This document shows positions 12,101-21,434 of a stretch of 64,000 nucleotides of DNA, one piece after another. Position 1 is the stretch's first letter, and every line of letters begins with the position of its first letter. Position numbers and translations under genes: made by a program. The stretch is from assembly GCF_019175385.1 (NCBI RefSeq), contig NC_083345.1:115616480-115680479 (forward strand), written 5' to 3'. The notes beneath the pieces are model-generated. The model saw only the letters and a program-made list of their open reading frames with translations. It ran no database searches and was not told the DNA's origin. This DNA comes from Lycium barbarum (Eukaryota; Streptophyta; Magnoliopsida; Solanales; Solanaceae).

Positions 12101-15100
12101 AGTATTTGGGTATTTATATATGCATATTTAATATTTTAATTTTTTGTGTTAATTCTCGCCTCGCTCCTAAAAGGCGCTCGCCACGCCACGCCTCGCCATG
12201 AGGCGTGAGGCGAGCCCTTGTCACCACGCCTCGCCTTTCGCCATCCTAAACACTGGATCAAACCACCAAAATTCCTTCATTAAGGATAGGCAAGTCATTG
12301 ATGTTGCATTTATAGCCAATGAGTTCTGGATTGGAAGCAAAAAATTAGGGAAGCTCTCCAGTTCAAACTTGATGCTGAAAAGGCCTTTGACAAACTAAAT
12401 TGGGGTGTTCCTAATCTCAATCTTTAGGAAGATGGGCTTTGGGAAAAAAATGGATTGGATGGATACGATTCAGCATGTCCATACAGTCAAATACTCCATT
12501 CGGATCAACAGAGGCCTAGTAGGATTTTTCTCCCCTATGAGAGGGATCCTCTCCCTTCCCACTTCATCCTTGCCATGAAGGGGCACAGAAAAAACAAAGC
12601 AGATGAAGTGGCTGGAAGGTTTCAGGGTGGTAAGTGCTAGTGCCAACTTTATGAATATCTCACACTTACTTTTTGCAGATGACACACTTATTTTTTGTGG
12701 TGATGAAAAATCCCAAAATTCTATACTTAAACCTCGTCCTCATGCTCTTTGAAGTAGTGTTTGGTCTCCACATCAACATGCTGAAAAGTATTATCTAACA
12801 TGTTAATGTGATACATGACTTGATGGAGCATTGATATCACATGTAGCAGTGTTGGTTCCTGTCAAACTACTTATCTGGGCCTCCCTCTAGATGCAAAGTT
12901 CAAGTCAACTGGAATATGAAATAGGGTAGTTGAAGTTTTGGGAAAAGACTGGCTACATGACAAAAGCAGTACCTCTCATTAGGAGGAAGGTTGCCACTCA
13001 TCAATAACAGTACATATTTTTTATATTTTCTCCCCCTTCCTGCCAAAGTTCTAAAGCAGATAGACAAAATTAGATGAACCTTCTTAGGGAAGGTAACAGA
13101 CTAACTGTCAAGTCCACAAGCTACACCTGGTGAAGTGACCCAAACTCACTCTCCCTAAATCTCTTGGTGAGCTAGCCATAAAAGATCACTGTGTGCCATT
13201 AGTTAAAGCGCACACTCCTCTAAAGTGTATGACCTCATCCACGAAAGTGATACACTCTCTAAGAAACTAGGAAATCAGCCCCGTAACTTCAGAAGAAAGG
13301 GTGCTCCCTCAACAGACAGATGACAGTGACCAGTCTCGGACTATTGTTTACCAAAAATACACGTCTCTGTGAAGTCCTAAGACCAGATGAATCCAGCAAT
13401 TGAAGCCCCAATGAACAGTGGCTAGAACTATATTAGTCCTAAGGTAGCAAAATTCCTTTCTACCGGAGCAGGCACAAGAATTAAATAGTACCAAAAGCAT
13501 TGATCAAAGGATTTGACCTCTGGTGGATCTAAACTTTAACTTGGAACCTCAAAAGGTAAAGGTCAAAACTACCACCCACTACTATATTCCGCCAAAAGGA
13601 GAAGAACAAAACTATTAAATTGCAAACAAAGTTGTAAACTTTAGCTACGAATTTCAGGCAAGCAAACTGCTAATGAACCCCCACCCCCACAAAACCCCCA
13701 GGCACCCAAACCCCCAGCCCACCCAAGAATTGTTAATATCTTCCACAATTAGACTAACTAGTTACTCTAATTGATACAACAGCCAGACCGAGGCGGATCT
13801 AGGATTTAAATTCTAGGGGTTCAACTTCTTAAATTTTTAGCACTAAATCATACTATTTCTAAAGTTATGGGTTCATATCTACTATTTATTGTAATTTTAG
13901 TAAATTTTTACACATTAATTATACCCCGCATCGAAAGTTTGGGGTTCAATTGAACCCCAAATTATAGTGCTCCATCCGCCTCTGCAGCCAGATTCTTTGA
14001 AACCCTTCTTGGAGTAGCTAAGGAAGAATGTACAAGAAGACAAGTATACGACCTATTAACATAAAAAAAAGTCAAATCTCTAAGAAAAGAACAAGCACGT
14101 GAATTAAAACTACAACCACAAGTGATGATCAAAGGATTTGGCCTCAGCTGGACCTGTGCTTTAAAATGGGAACCGTAAAAGGCCAGAGCTACCACCCACT
14201 ACTATATTACACAAAAAGGAAAAGAATAAAAGTATCAATTTGCAAACAAAGTTCTAAAAAAGTTCAGGCAAGCATGGGAAAAGCAGCTAATTGAACCCCC
14301 CCAAAAGAGTTGCTATTGTCTTCCACAATAAGAATAACTTGTCGGGAGTTCTGATTAAATGACCCTCTACAAAATATAATAGATCGCCTATGTGTTATGT
14401 CAGAATCGACCATGTATACAGAGGGTCATATACCTCTATTCATTTTTGTAAAGACCCCTTTTAACTAATTTCCTCATAACTTGTCAGCAGTCACTATAAG
14501 GATACAACAGCCAGATTTTTTGAAACCCTTGTTGGAGTAGCTAAGGAAGAATGTAAAAGCAAGACAAGTATTCAACTTTAGCTTACTTTCAACACAATTA
14601 ATATTAAAAAAATAAAACTTTTAAACTACCACCCACTACTATATTACACAAAAAGGGAAAGAACAAGAGTATCAAATTGCAAACAATGGTGAAAACAGCT
14701 AATCGAGGTTCGTTTTTTGGTATTTTTGGAGAATCCGACACGGGTGCAGCAACATTTTTGGAGAGTCCGAGCAACATAGTTGCCCAGTGCTGAATGGATA
14801 AATAAGTTGGTGACCTAACGCTAGGGGAGTCGGCGACCGAATCCCCAGTGAGTGGTGGCCCTAACTATGTTAGTCCTAAGGTAACAAATTCTTTCTACCA
14901 GAACAACCACGGGAATTAAAACTATAACCAAAAGCGTTGATCTAACAATTTGACCTCAGCTGGACCTGAACTTTAAAATGCGAACCTTAAAAGGTAAAGG
15001 TCAGAACTACCACCCACTACTATACGACAACAACATATCCTGTGTAATCTCACATCTCACAAGTGGGGTCAGGGGAGGGTAGGATGTACGCAGACCTTAC

Positions 15101-15679
15101 CCCTACCTTTCTGGGGTAGAGAGGCTGCTTCCGTTAGACCCTCGGCTCAAAATAAAAATAGGACAGCAAAATAGTAAGATACAAAACAAATGCAACAACA
15201 AATAAGAACACACATTCAAGAATAAGAGACTACACAATAACTAAATATTATACAAAGGAAAAGAACAAAACTATCGAATTGCAAACAAAGTTCTAAACTT
15301 TATGCTAATAATTTCACGCAAGAATGGAGAAAACAGCTAATTAAGCCCCCCCCCCCCCCCCCCCCAAGAGTTGTTATTCACTTCAATAAGAATAATTAGT
15401 TACTCTACGGACACAAATACCAGATATTTTGGATACAAATATTCATCTTTAGCTTACTTTTAAATAAAATTAACATAATAAAAAAAATACAAAAAACGAA
15501 CCTCAGCAGTTCTAGGGACTTCGTCACAAAAGATTTCGCACTTGATGTCTCCTAGGTTTGTATGAAGTGTCACTGACTGCCAAAAAATAGTGGTTTCAAT
15601 TTCGACAAAAATATGTTGCAGTGAATGTGTTTGACAAAATGTCGCAAACAAATAAAAAAGAAAAGGAAGAACGTACCAT
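6173..15679 (-). CDS. CYP18-1: Cyclophilin-type peptidyl-prolyl isomerase, CYP18-1/PPIL3-like
   Basis: Five coding exons join to 160 codons: 15679-15677, 15576-15502, 7602-7441, 6637-6479, 6256-6173. All introns are GT..AG and all joints fall between codons. The product is a single cyclophilin domain, the usual PPIL3/CYP18-1 length, running from [16 protein letters not shown] through [15 protein letters not shown] (catalytic Arg) and [20 protein letters not shown] to IHANPLAG. These proteins isomerise X-Pro bonds and, as known for human PPIL3, associate with the spliceosome in the nucleus. The Trp that binds cyclosporin in cyclophilin A is not present at the expected place (KQPHLNG), so weak drug binding is inferred. 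There is no signal peptide or extra domain. The start codon is the last three bases of exon 1. Intron 2 is 7.9 kb and loaded with transposons, yet no exon is damaged, so the gene looks functional. Confidence 0.93.
8200..8548 (+). pseudogene. LINE endonuclease fragment
   Basis: With frame changes the plus strand reads [20 protein letters not shown], then GGDFNV-like WGGDFNVC, then [20 protein letters not shown] and STEWND. These are the middle and end of an apurinic-type endonuclease domain from plant L1-like non-LTR retrotransposons (the GDFN and TWS..R..S..DR motifs). Stops and frameshifts break it. It ends abruptly at the poly-T that starts the next element. Confidence 0.75.
8549..8892 (-). 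mobile_element. 3' end of a second LINE, opposite orientation, with poly-A
   Basis: A T-rich tract at about 8549-8580 is the poly-A tail of a minus-strand element. Upstream on the minus strand is the C-terminal LINE sequence [19 protein letters not shown], ending LIDLIGKL and a stop at about 8719. This tail (IWW.VWKERN.R.FE) is standard for plant L1-type ORF2. The rest of the element is 5'-truncated; its left part was later split by the hAT insertion at 8901. Confidence 0.75.
8901..12255 (+). mobile_element. hAT-superfamily DNA transposon, 3,355 bp, with 8-bp target duplication
   Basis: An identical 8-bp sequence GATCAAAC lies immediately outside each end (8893-8900 and 12256-12263). The ends are imperfect inverted repeats: CAGTGTTATGAAAGGCG at the left and, on the other strand, CAGTGTTTAGGATGGCG at the right. 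Just inside both ends are GC-rich subterminal repeats built on GGCGAG, AGGCGTGAGGCG and GGCGCTCGCC, in sharp contrast to the AT-rich surroundings; such clusters are where hAT transposases bind. The interior carries a broken transposase (9453-11951). It sits in LINE debris within CYP18-1 intron 2 and runs antisense to the gene. Confidence 0.93.
9453..11951 (+). pseudogene. hAT transposase (BED zinc finger, DUF659, C-terminal dimerisation), inactivated
   Basis: The chosen start, MTSHSNS at 9453, lies ten bases after a CAG acceptor, suggesting an intron in the 5' UTR. Domains in order: a BED-type zinc finger ([20 protein letters not shown]), an acidic/basic linker, DUF659 ([13 protein letters not shown]... 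VTDNASEN), a helical middle ([20 protein letters not shown]) and the hAT dimerisation end ([10 protein letters not shown]). Likely introns lie at about 10449-10549, 11253-11331 and about 11450-11545; a final acidic exon ends at 11951. In-frame stops at about 10188, 10386, 10630 and 11686 break it, so no full protein is made. Sequence around the stops is otherwise well kept, implying rather recent loss. Family assignment is secure. Confidence 0.9.
12262..13110 (+). pseudogene. LINE reverse transcriptase fragment
   Basis: In shifting plus-strand frames one reads [40 protein letters not shown] [12 protein letters not shown] (about 12668-12700, the catalytic F-A-D-D), [27 protein letters not shown] and [13 protein letters not shown]. 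This is the order of motifs in plant L1-type reverse transcriptases. Many stops and small deletions are present. It may be the continuation of the endonuclease fragment at 8200-8548, with the intervening several hundred residues deleted. Confidence 0.78.
13245..13480 (+). pseudogene. Bacterial-type (plastid-like) 23S rRNA fragment, decayed
   Basis: The plus strand carries several conserved 23S blocks in the right order: CAGCCCCGTAACTTCAGAAG, then CAGTGACCAGTCTCGGACTA, TTGTTTACCAAAAATACACG, GAAGTCCTAAGACCA, AAGCCCCAATGAACAGTGGC and AACTATATTAGTCCTAAGGT followed by AGCAAAATTCC. The last corresponds to the near-universal CGGTCCTAAGGTAGCGAAATTCC of bacterial and organellar 23S. Spacing is shortened between GACCA and AAGCCCC. 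A nuclear plastid-DNA insertion (NUPT) is the best explanation; a mitochondrial origin is not excluded. It cannot be functional. Confidence 0.72.
13790..13984. mobile_element. Short-TIR MITE of the GGCGGATC type
   Basis: The left end GAGGCGGATCTAGGATTT and the right end, read inverted, AGAGGCGGATGGAGC form short inverted repeats around 195 bp of AT-rich DNA. Relatives with the same GGCGGATCCAGGATTT start are seen near 26669 and, less well kept, at 31715 and 32365. It splits the host phrase CAGCCAGA...CAGCCAGATT, which is repeated at both sides. No coding capacity. Confidence 0.55.
14788..14930 (+). pseudogene. Second 23S rRNA-like fragment
   Basis: Conserved 23S phrases in order: TTGCCCAGTGCTGAATGG, AAGTTGGTGACCTAACG, AGGGGAGTCGGCGACCGAAT, CCCCAGTGAGTGGTGGCCCT, AACTATGTTAGTCCTAAGGT. 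The piece overlaps the 13245-13480 copy at its 3' part but keeps the upstream AGTTGGTGACC...GGAGTCGGCGACCG helix that the other copy has lost. That phrase fits the plastid 23S closely. The overlap means the region was duplicated after, or twice during, the organelle insertion. Confidence 0.72.
15022..15165 (+). mobile_element. Au-like SINE
   Basis: The core includes ACAACATATCCTGTGTAATC, AAGTGGGGTCAGGGGAGGGT, AGGATGTACGCAGACCTTAC and CCGTTAGACCCTCGGCTCAA, the signature of a SINE (Au type) that is frequent in Solanaceae. It interrupts the fourth tandem unit after CCACTACTATAC. The family name is from memory of the motif and should be treated as likely rather than certain. Confidence 0.65.
15343..15366. 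repeat. Poly-C tract
   Basis: An uninterrupted run of about 22 cytosines in intron 2 of CYP18-1. It is probably polymorphic and prone to sequencing error. Confidence 0.9.
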
Positions 15680-16407
15680 GTTTTGCAGTTTGATTTTTGA
15701 GATTATTAGAGCTGATGATGAAAAGAAAAACAAGTAAATAGGTTGGGTTTTTTTTTTTTTTTTTTTTGGCTTAACAAAAGGGCTTTGGTGGGAGATGATT
15801 CTCTTATTTATTTGGCTACAAGTGCTATTCGCCTGGTGTGGACTGCAAGTGCACAAATTAACAATTTTTAGCTCGCAATAGCTCAAATAATTTGTCTAAA
15901 AATATTTAATTACTTTTATCGAGGTTACTAAAAATAATTTATCTCAAATTATTTATCGTATTAGAATTTCAAGGCACAATTAATTAGTATTTTTCATACA
16001 TTTTGTTTTTAGTAGAATTTTACCATTAATGAAGATGACATATAGATAAAGTAAATATTTAATAGAGAGAGATTATAACTTAGACATATGACACATGGAT
16101 AGAGTAAATATTTAATAGAGAGAAATTATAACTTAAAAATAAATAAGAATAAAGTTAGTCAAATACATATCCTAACTAAACGTGTAAAAAAAAATGGACA
16201 AATCATTTGAGATGCGGAGTAAATTTTTAAAATTTAATCGTGTAAATATTAAACTGTAGACGTTTCGAGGATGTTCCCCATTTGTCTTCAAGTGCTATTG
16301 CAAGGCGCAAAGCGAAATGCACAAATAGCCATTTTTAGGACCCTAATTTATAACTGAAGTTAAAAAAAAAAATATATATATATATATGTGTGTCTAACAG
16401 CTCATAA
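15680..16407 (-). promoter_or_regulatory. CYP18-1: 5' UTR and presumed promoter of CYP18-1
   Basis: On the minus strand the bases before the start codon (ATAATCTCAAAAATCAAACT and on) form a short 5' leader, with a poly-A run of about 24 at 15772-15749 upstream. I see no clear TATA box at the expected distance, which is common for housekeeping genes. Further out are AT-rich DNA and two copies of a CAAGTGCTATT(G/C)-led repeat (about 15820 and 16290). Promoter position is inferred only from gene position. Confidence 0.4.
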
Positions 16408-17844
16408 TCTATATATAATATAAAGGCAAAACTTCAATAATGTGCAATCCAGCATACAAAATTGTATTGGAGTAGTCATATTTTTAAATTACACCGCATA
16501 GTCACTTTTTGACGGTATACAACAATATACAAGTTTATACATTTATTGTAGACAACGTATAAACCTTATATAGAGGTGTATAATAATGTATAAGACTAGT
16601 ATACAATATTATACAAACTTATACAAGAGGTGTTTATACATAAGAGAGGTTTATACATGGGTGTTTCTACACACTTTTACACCGTACAAAAGTGTATAAT
16701 GATGTATAAAAGGTGTTTATAAATACTTTACCGAAACCCTAGATTTGGTTCGCCGGAGGTGGTGGGTTTCAGTCGGAAATTCAGGTCGGCGGTGAGTAAC
16801 AACACTGACAGCGGCGGCAATGGAATCGCAGATGTACGTGAGAAGTTGATGTTTGATCTCTAAACAGAGGTTGTACACTGCAGATGCTTCCAGGCCGTGG
16901 AACTTACGGACTCTGGTCGGCGGCTAGTAACAACACCGATGGCGGATCGAACGGTGGCTATAGCGGGGCGAAAAGTAAACATGCTAAACCGGGTAATTAA
17001 TTTGTCTAAATTGTCATACAGTGTTATTTTCCCTAGTATAAATCTAGGCATTAACAGTGATGTGGTACCTCTGTGTGGCCAGCATTTTATTTATCTTTTT
17101 TGTGGTTTTTTTGCCTCTTTCTCCTAATTTTTCTGTTTTTTTTTTAAATATAAAAGTGGCTAATAATTACATTATTAAATGAGGAGAAAATAATCACATT
17201 ATTATATGAGTAGGAACCCACTACGGCCTCTTCCCCTAAAATATGAAACCACTATTAACTGTTTGCAAAATTTCTGGAAGAAACTTAGAAAGTTCCAGCC
17301 GAGGTTACTTACTTCTTTATTTTTTGGTAATAGAAGAATGAGTCATTTCAAGGGATGTTGGTTTCTTATTTCCCTTGGTGATTCTTAGTTCCAGGTCAGC
17401 ATTTTTTCTTCCTTTCTAAAGCTACTCCGACTGTTTTTGTTTCTATAAAGTGTTATTCCACTATTTTTTTTCTTTAGGTGTATAATTAAGGCGTGGAAAA
17501 CATAATAAGATCTCAAGCCAGTTAACACGTTAATTATAAGAAATTTTCCTCCATAACTCATACGTTTTATGTATGGCTAGGTTTATAATTTTCGTCAGTT
17601 TTAATTTCCGTATTTCTTCGTCATTCATCATCTTTTTCCCATCTTTATTTATAATAAATAACAATTGTTCTCTCTGATTGTAAAATCTGTCTTACTTGAT
17701 TGGAGTAGCTAACGGGTCTTTGCTTTTCGTATCTTGATTGCAGAAGAAGATTTACAGGACTTTTAGCAATAATTTGGTATGAAAAACATTACACCATAAA
17801 ATACAAGATTGTTCTAAAAATTCTTAGAAACTGGAAAAGGTGTA

Positions 17845-18040
17845 GTTCCTCTGTCCTAATTCATGTGACATTTTTCCGCTTATTAAGAGTTAAATAATGT
17901 AAACTTTGACCAATATTTTAATTTGAAACTACAGTTTATCATTTTGACATGGGAAGATATCTATATTCAATTTTATGATACTTAGTTGATTTAATCCAAC
18001 ACATAAGCTAAATTAGTCACATACTTTGGGACGGAAGGAG
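17845..18040. mobile_element. Stowaway (Tc1/Mariner) MITE
   Basis: Ends GTTCCTCTGTCCTAATTC and, inverted, CTCCTTCCGTCCCAAAG match the CTCCCTCCGTCCC Stowaway consensus with some decay. TA dinucleotides flank it (17843-17844, 18041-18042). The internal phrase ATGTAAACTTTGACCAATAT is shared by this family in Solanaceae. Non-coding. Confidence 0.8.
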
Positions 18041-18297
18041 TATATTTTTCCCTTTTAACTCAAGGTGTTAAATTGTTCAATTGTTGTTTTTCTTCTTTTT
18101 AGAAGTTGGTTTTAACTCTAACTGGGATGAGCTTTTGTTTTATTTGGTGACATGTGATTATGGTCAGATTGATTTTTTTTTTTGACAGATTTATAGGTTG
18201 TGTCTGTGTATCTGTTATTACAAGCTCTGCCAAATCAACAAACTGTAAATGTTATGCAAGATTCGAAAAGGGATTTAAAAAAAAAGGGGGGCGGGGG

Positions 18298-20626
18298 GGG
18301 GGAATGTCTAAAAACACCCCTAAATTATATTTGAATTTGTTGTAACACACTCTTATTTTACGGGGGTCCTATGACACCCTCAAACATTTTTTAAGTAGAA
18401 ATAAAACCCCTTGAAATGTCACCTGCCAAAGAGAGTGCATGTACTCTCCTATAGAGCGTGAAAAGTAAGAAAAAAAAGTTAAATTTTTTAATTTTACAAT
18501 ATTTTCCTAAGTTTTTATTTTCTCATCTGTTTCTTTTTTTTTCCTTGTCTTTTATACTTTCCTTCCATTGACCACCTCAAAATTACAGAAATTTAAGAAC
18601 CTTGCTAGAAATATTTCCGGCACCGACAGAAGGCTTTATTTCCTTTCTTTTTTATAATACTAATTTTACTCCTATTCCCTTCCACATCATACCGTGTTCA
18701 ACCATTGCTACCATAACATTTTCCCCAAACTACTAATTCTTTTTTCACAAATTTAGATAAAAAGGGATTCGCGTAGTGTTTTATTCCAATATCTACAATA
18801 TGCCTTAGATTGGCACAAAATCTGGTAAAGGGAGATATAAAAAAGCTAGTTTTCCTCATAATTTCAAATTGCAAGGTAAATACTCGAAACCCATTTCAGT
18901 TTAGTCTTAATCTTGATTAATTTTCGAATGTTGGTTGCTAATGTAATCACTTTTTGATGTGTTTACAAGATTTGCGTAGTCAGCAGATCTTGTGTTCGAA
19001 GCAGTAAGTTCACCATTCTAATCACCTTGAGGATCCTCTCATAATTCATTGAGTATGGACAACAATTTCTTGTGGTCCATTTCTTTAAGAGCTAACCGAA
19101 GAGCAGGCTGTAACCATCTTCAATCTAGAGGTACAGCCAAGGAAAACAAAAATAGAAGAAGTTGGTAGAAAAGTAATAGAATCGTAGGCTTGAGAAAGAA
19201 AGAAAAACGAATGAAAAAGGCAAGCCATTGAAATTGAAAGAAAGGACAAAAAGTTTTAAATGATATAAAAGAAAAAGGCGCGTGTAAATTATTTTTTGAT
19301 GTCTGTTTGGTCATTTATGTCACATCAACACTTATGCGTGTATTAATTCTGCATCGAAAATGTTCAGGGGGTCATATAACTAGAGTTGGTAAAATTAGTT
19401 CAAACTCATTTGACCCGTCTAAGTTTTAATGGGTTTGGGCTAGAGTGATTTTGAAGATGGGCTAATTTGGGCTAGCCCAAGTTGACCCATCACTAATTAT
19501 TAACCCAAATTGGCTCATCAAATGAGCCCAAACTGACCCATAAATTGTCCTCCATTCATATGTATAAAAGCTACAAAACATGATTAACTTCTTTTTTAAT
19601 TATTATTTAGATTTATTTTTATTTATTTTTTTAGATTTTTTTTTTAGTTTTTTTTTAATTTCCTTATTTTTAATTTTTTACTAGAATTTTTTTGTTTTTA
19701 ATTGTTTTTTCCTTAGGGTCTATGCTTATCCGTTTTTGTTTAACCTATTTTTCGACCCACCCATACCAACACACGTTTGCCACTCTTAGTTATGTACAAG
19801 ACAACCATAAAAATATATAGATAAGACAAAGGGGCAAAAGAGAGAAATTTGACAAAATCACTATTCATTACGTCAATTAACATATAATTTTCTTTTGATT
19901 TACTTTTTGAAATAATTTTGAATATAATTTATGTACTGGGATAACTTTTGAGGAAATATTTACAATGAATATCTTTATAATTTTGAGTAAAAAGCATACG
20001 TTTGAGTTTTTTTTTTATATCCAAAAAGTATTTAAATTTGATTTTTTCAAAACACCGTTTATTTAGAAAAGCATGAGCGAGAGAATAAATTTTGATCTGT
20101 GAAGGCAGTTTTAAGGAGCTTTAGTTATAGAACAGTAAGTCAAACTCTAGTACTCTCACTCAAGTCAATTTTAGGGGATATGATAACTCATACGTGGATA
20201 ACGTTGATGTAATTAGTTTTTGTCATGATAACAGTTCCTTTCTTTAGGTTGCAAAAAAAATCATCTCCTTTTGAAAATGGGTAAATATTTGTTGATGGTT
20301 TTGGTTATTTGTGCAAAAAAACTAACTGTAGCTTGATATAGTATTTATTTTTAAAAAAATTATAACTTTTTGATTTGCTTAAAAGTTGAGAATATTGTAA
20401 AGAATTGGGTCAAGTTGGGCGGGTTGGGTTACGGCCCATTATTTAGCCCATCTTGACCCAGTCCATCCTGGCCCAAATACACTTTGGGCAGGGTTGGGCA
20501 TTAGCCCATCTTGATCAACCCAACTTCAGCCCAAACGACCCATTTGCCACCCCTACATAGGACCCCCGCAAAGTGTGTGTGTGTTATAGCAAATTCGGAT
20601 ATAGTTTTGTTTTTAGTCATTTTTCC
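18298..20626. mobile_element. Long-TIR DNA element, interrupted by a hAT-type insertion
   Basis: The left arm (from about 18298: GAATGTCTAAAAACACC, GAATTTGTTGTAACACAC, CGGGGGTCCTATGACACCC) is the inverted complement, with substitutions, of the right arm (about 19340-19380 plus 20556-20626: GGGGGTCATATA/GGACCCCCG, TGTGTTATAGCAAATTC, TTAGTCATTTTTCC). The arms are about 100 bp or more. The right outer end abuts a poly-A run and the left a poly-G run, so no target duplication can be read. Class is probably Mutator-like by TIR length, but uncertain. The centre (18450-19330) has no recognised gene. Confidence 0.55.
19381..20555. mobile_element. hAT-type non-autonomous element, 1,175 bp
   Basis: The left end TAGAGTTGGTAAAATTAG and, inverted, the right end TAGGGGTGGCAAATGGG are related hAT-type termini. 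They are flanked by an 8-bp near-repeat, CATATAAC (19373-19380) and CATAGGAC (20556-20563), six of eight identical. Both subterminal regions are full of GGGTT/GACCCA words (GTTGACCCATC, TTGGGCGGGTTGGG, GCCCATCTTGA). No transposase remains. It inserted into the arm of the 18298-20626 element. Confidence 0.7.
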
Positions 20627-21434
20627 AAAAAAAAAAAAAAAAAAAAAAAATAACGAAACAAAAGCTACCACAACTCTTAAAAACTCCCATATCATTTCTA
20701 TTCCTACCGATCTCTTCCCCTTGCAGCACTACATGCGAGTTTGCTTTTTAAATTTGAAATCGTCATAAATAAATAAAAATTGACAGTTGATAACTGTAAA
20801 ATATTTGCATATATTGAGGTATCCATTCTTATAAATTTTTTGTAATTTTACTTTTTTTTAAAAAACATTTCAGGTCAATGCACTAGAGAGAGGCTCACGA
20901 CCAACTAGCATGTGCATCCATAACTTCTTATGGACATTGTATTCAATATCTTTGTGTATTTAAAGAAGAAAAAAAATGGCAGGCTTTAAAAATTTTCATT
21001 ACTGTTTTATTAATCGCCATGTAAATATTATTAGTTCTCTTAAATTGCTTTACTTCGTATTTTTTGGTTTGTAATCTTTTTGAAATTTTAAGTTTTTTGT
21101 TTGTATCAAGTTAATGTTATCAGAGAGGTTTAGGGCTGACAAACATGTTATGTTTTTATTGCCCTTTTTCCTCTTTTTTTCTCCATATATTTCTCTCATT
21201 TTTTAGTAAATCTACATTTGTTATGCTTATTAGTATGTTTTACTTTTTGTGCATTTGTCTATAAAAAATTATTTCCTTGGAAGAAATAAATATTTTAAAC
21301 TAAATGTGGAGATTATCTATATTTTTATTTATTTACGTCAAACTTTTTGTATCGTTTATTTTTCTTTCATTAATTCTATGATTCTTATATGTGTAAAATA
21401 ATTTTTTTGTCAGCCGCGCACAGTTGTACACTAG

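Larger units (their letters stand above)
13480..15495. repeat. Degenerate tandem repeat next to exon 2 of CYP18-1
   Basis: The phrase CTACCACCCACTACTATATT recurs at about 13570, 14190, 14629 and (cut by a SINE) 15009. Each is followed by AAAAGG(A)AAAGAA, a TTGCAAACAAAGTT phrase and a GCAAGCA/CAGCTAAT phrase. A second phrase, GATACAACAGCCAGA with GGAGTAGCTAAGGAAGAATG, occurs near 13770-14030 and 14508. Units are 380-620 bp and diverged. The last unit runs into exon 2, so this looks like local duplication of intron DNA. Confidence 0.6.
7603..15501 (-). other. CYP18-1: Intron 2 of CYP18-1, 7,899 bp
   Basis: The donor reads GAG|GTTCGT at 15502/15501 and the acceptor AATGCAG|AATTTC at 7603/7602. 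Within it, in plus coordinates, lie LINE remnants (about 8200-8892 and 12262-13110), a hAT element (8901-12255), 23S-rRNA-like pieces (13245-13480, 14788-14930), degenerate tandem repeats (13480-15490) and a SINE (about 15022). The stretch 7603-8200 is AT-rich with no recognisable element. Confidence 0.88.
16408..21434 (+). mobile_element. Helitron candidate, about 5.0 kb
   Basis: The left end is TCTATATATAATATAAAGGC, a typical plant Helitron 5' start, preceded by A. The right end is ACACTAG followed by T, matching the rule of insertion between A and T with a CTRR terminus. Just before it is a GC-rich phrase (CAGCCGCGCACAG), where the 3' hairpin would sit, but the hairpin is degenerate. Flanking DNA would rejoin as CTCATAA/TTAAACTTC. 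It has no Rep/helicase sequence, so it would be non-autonomous. It carries later insertions (17845-18040, 18298-20626). The 16730-16990 part is GC-richer (GGTTCGCCGGAGGTGGTGGG) and may be captured host DNA. Confidence 0.45.

Noticed and set aside
13245..14930. Functional rRNA gene
   Set aside because: Only short, mutated pieces with internal deletions are present.
20511..20768. 85-codon frame with poly-Lys
   Set aside because: It spans a poly-A run between a hAT element end and a long-TIR end.
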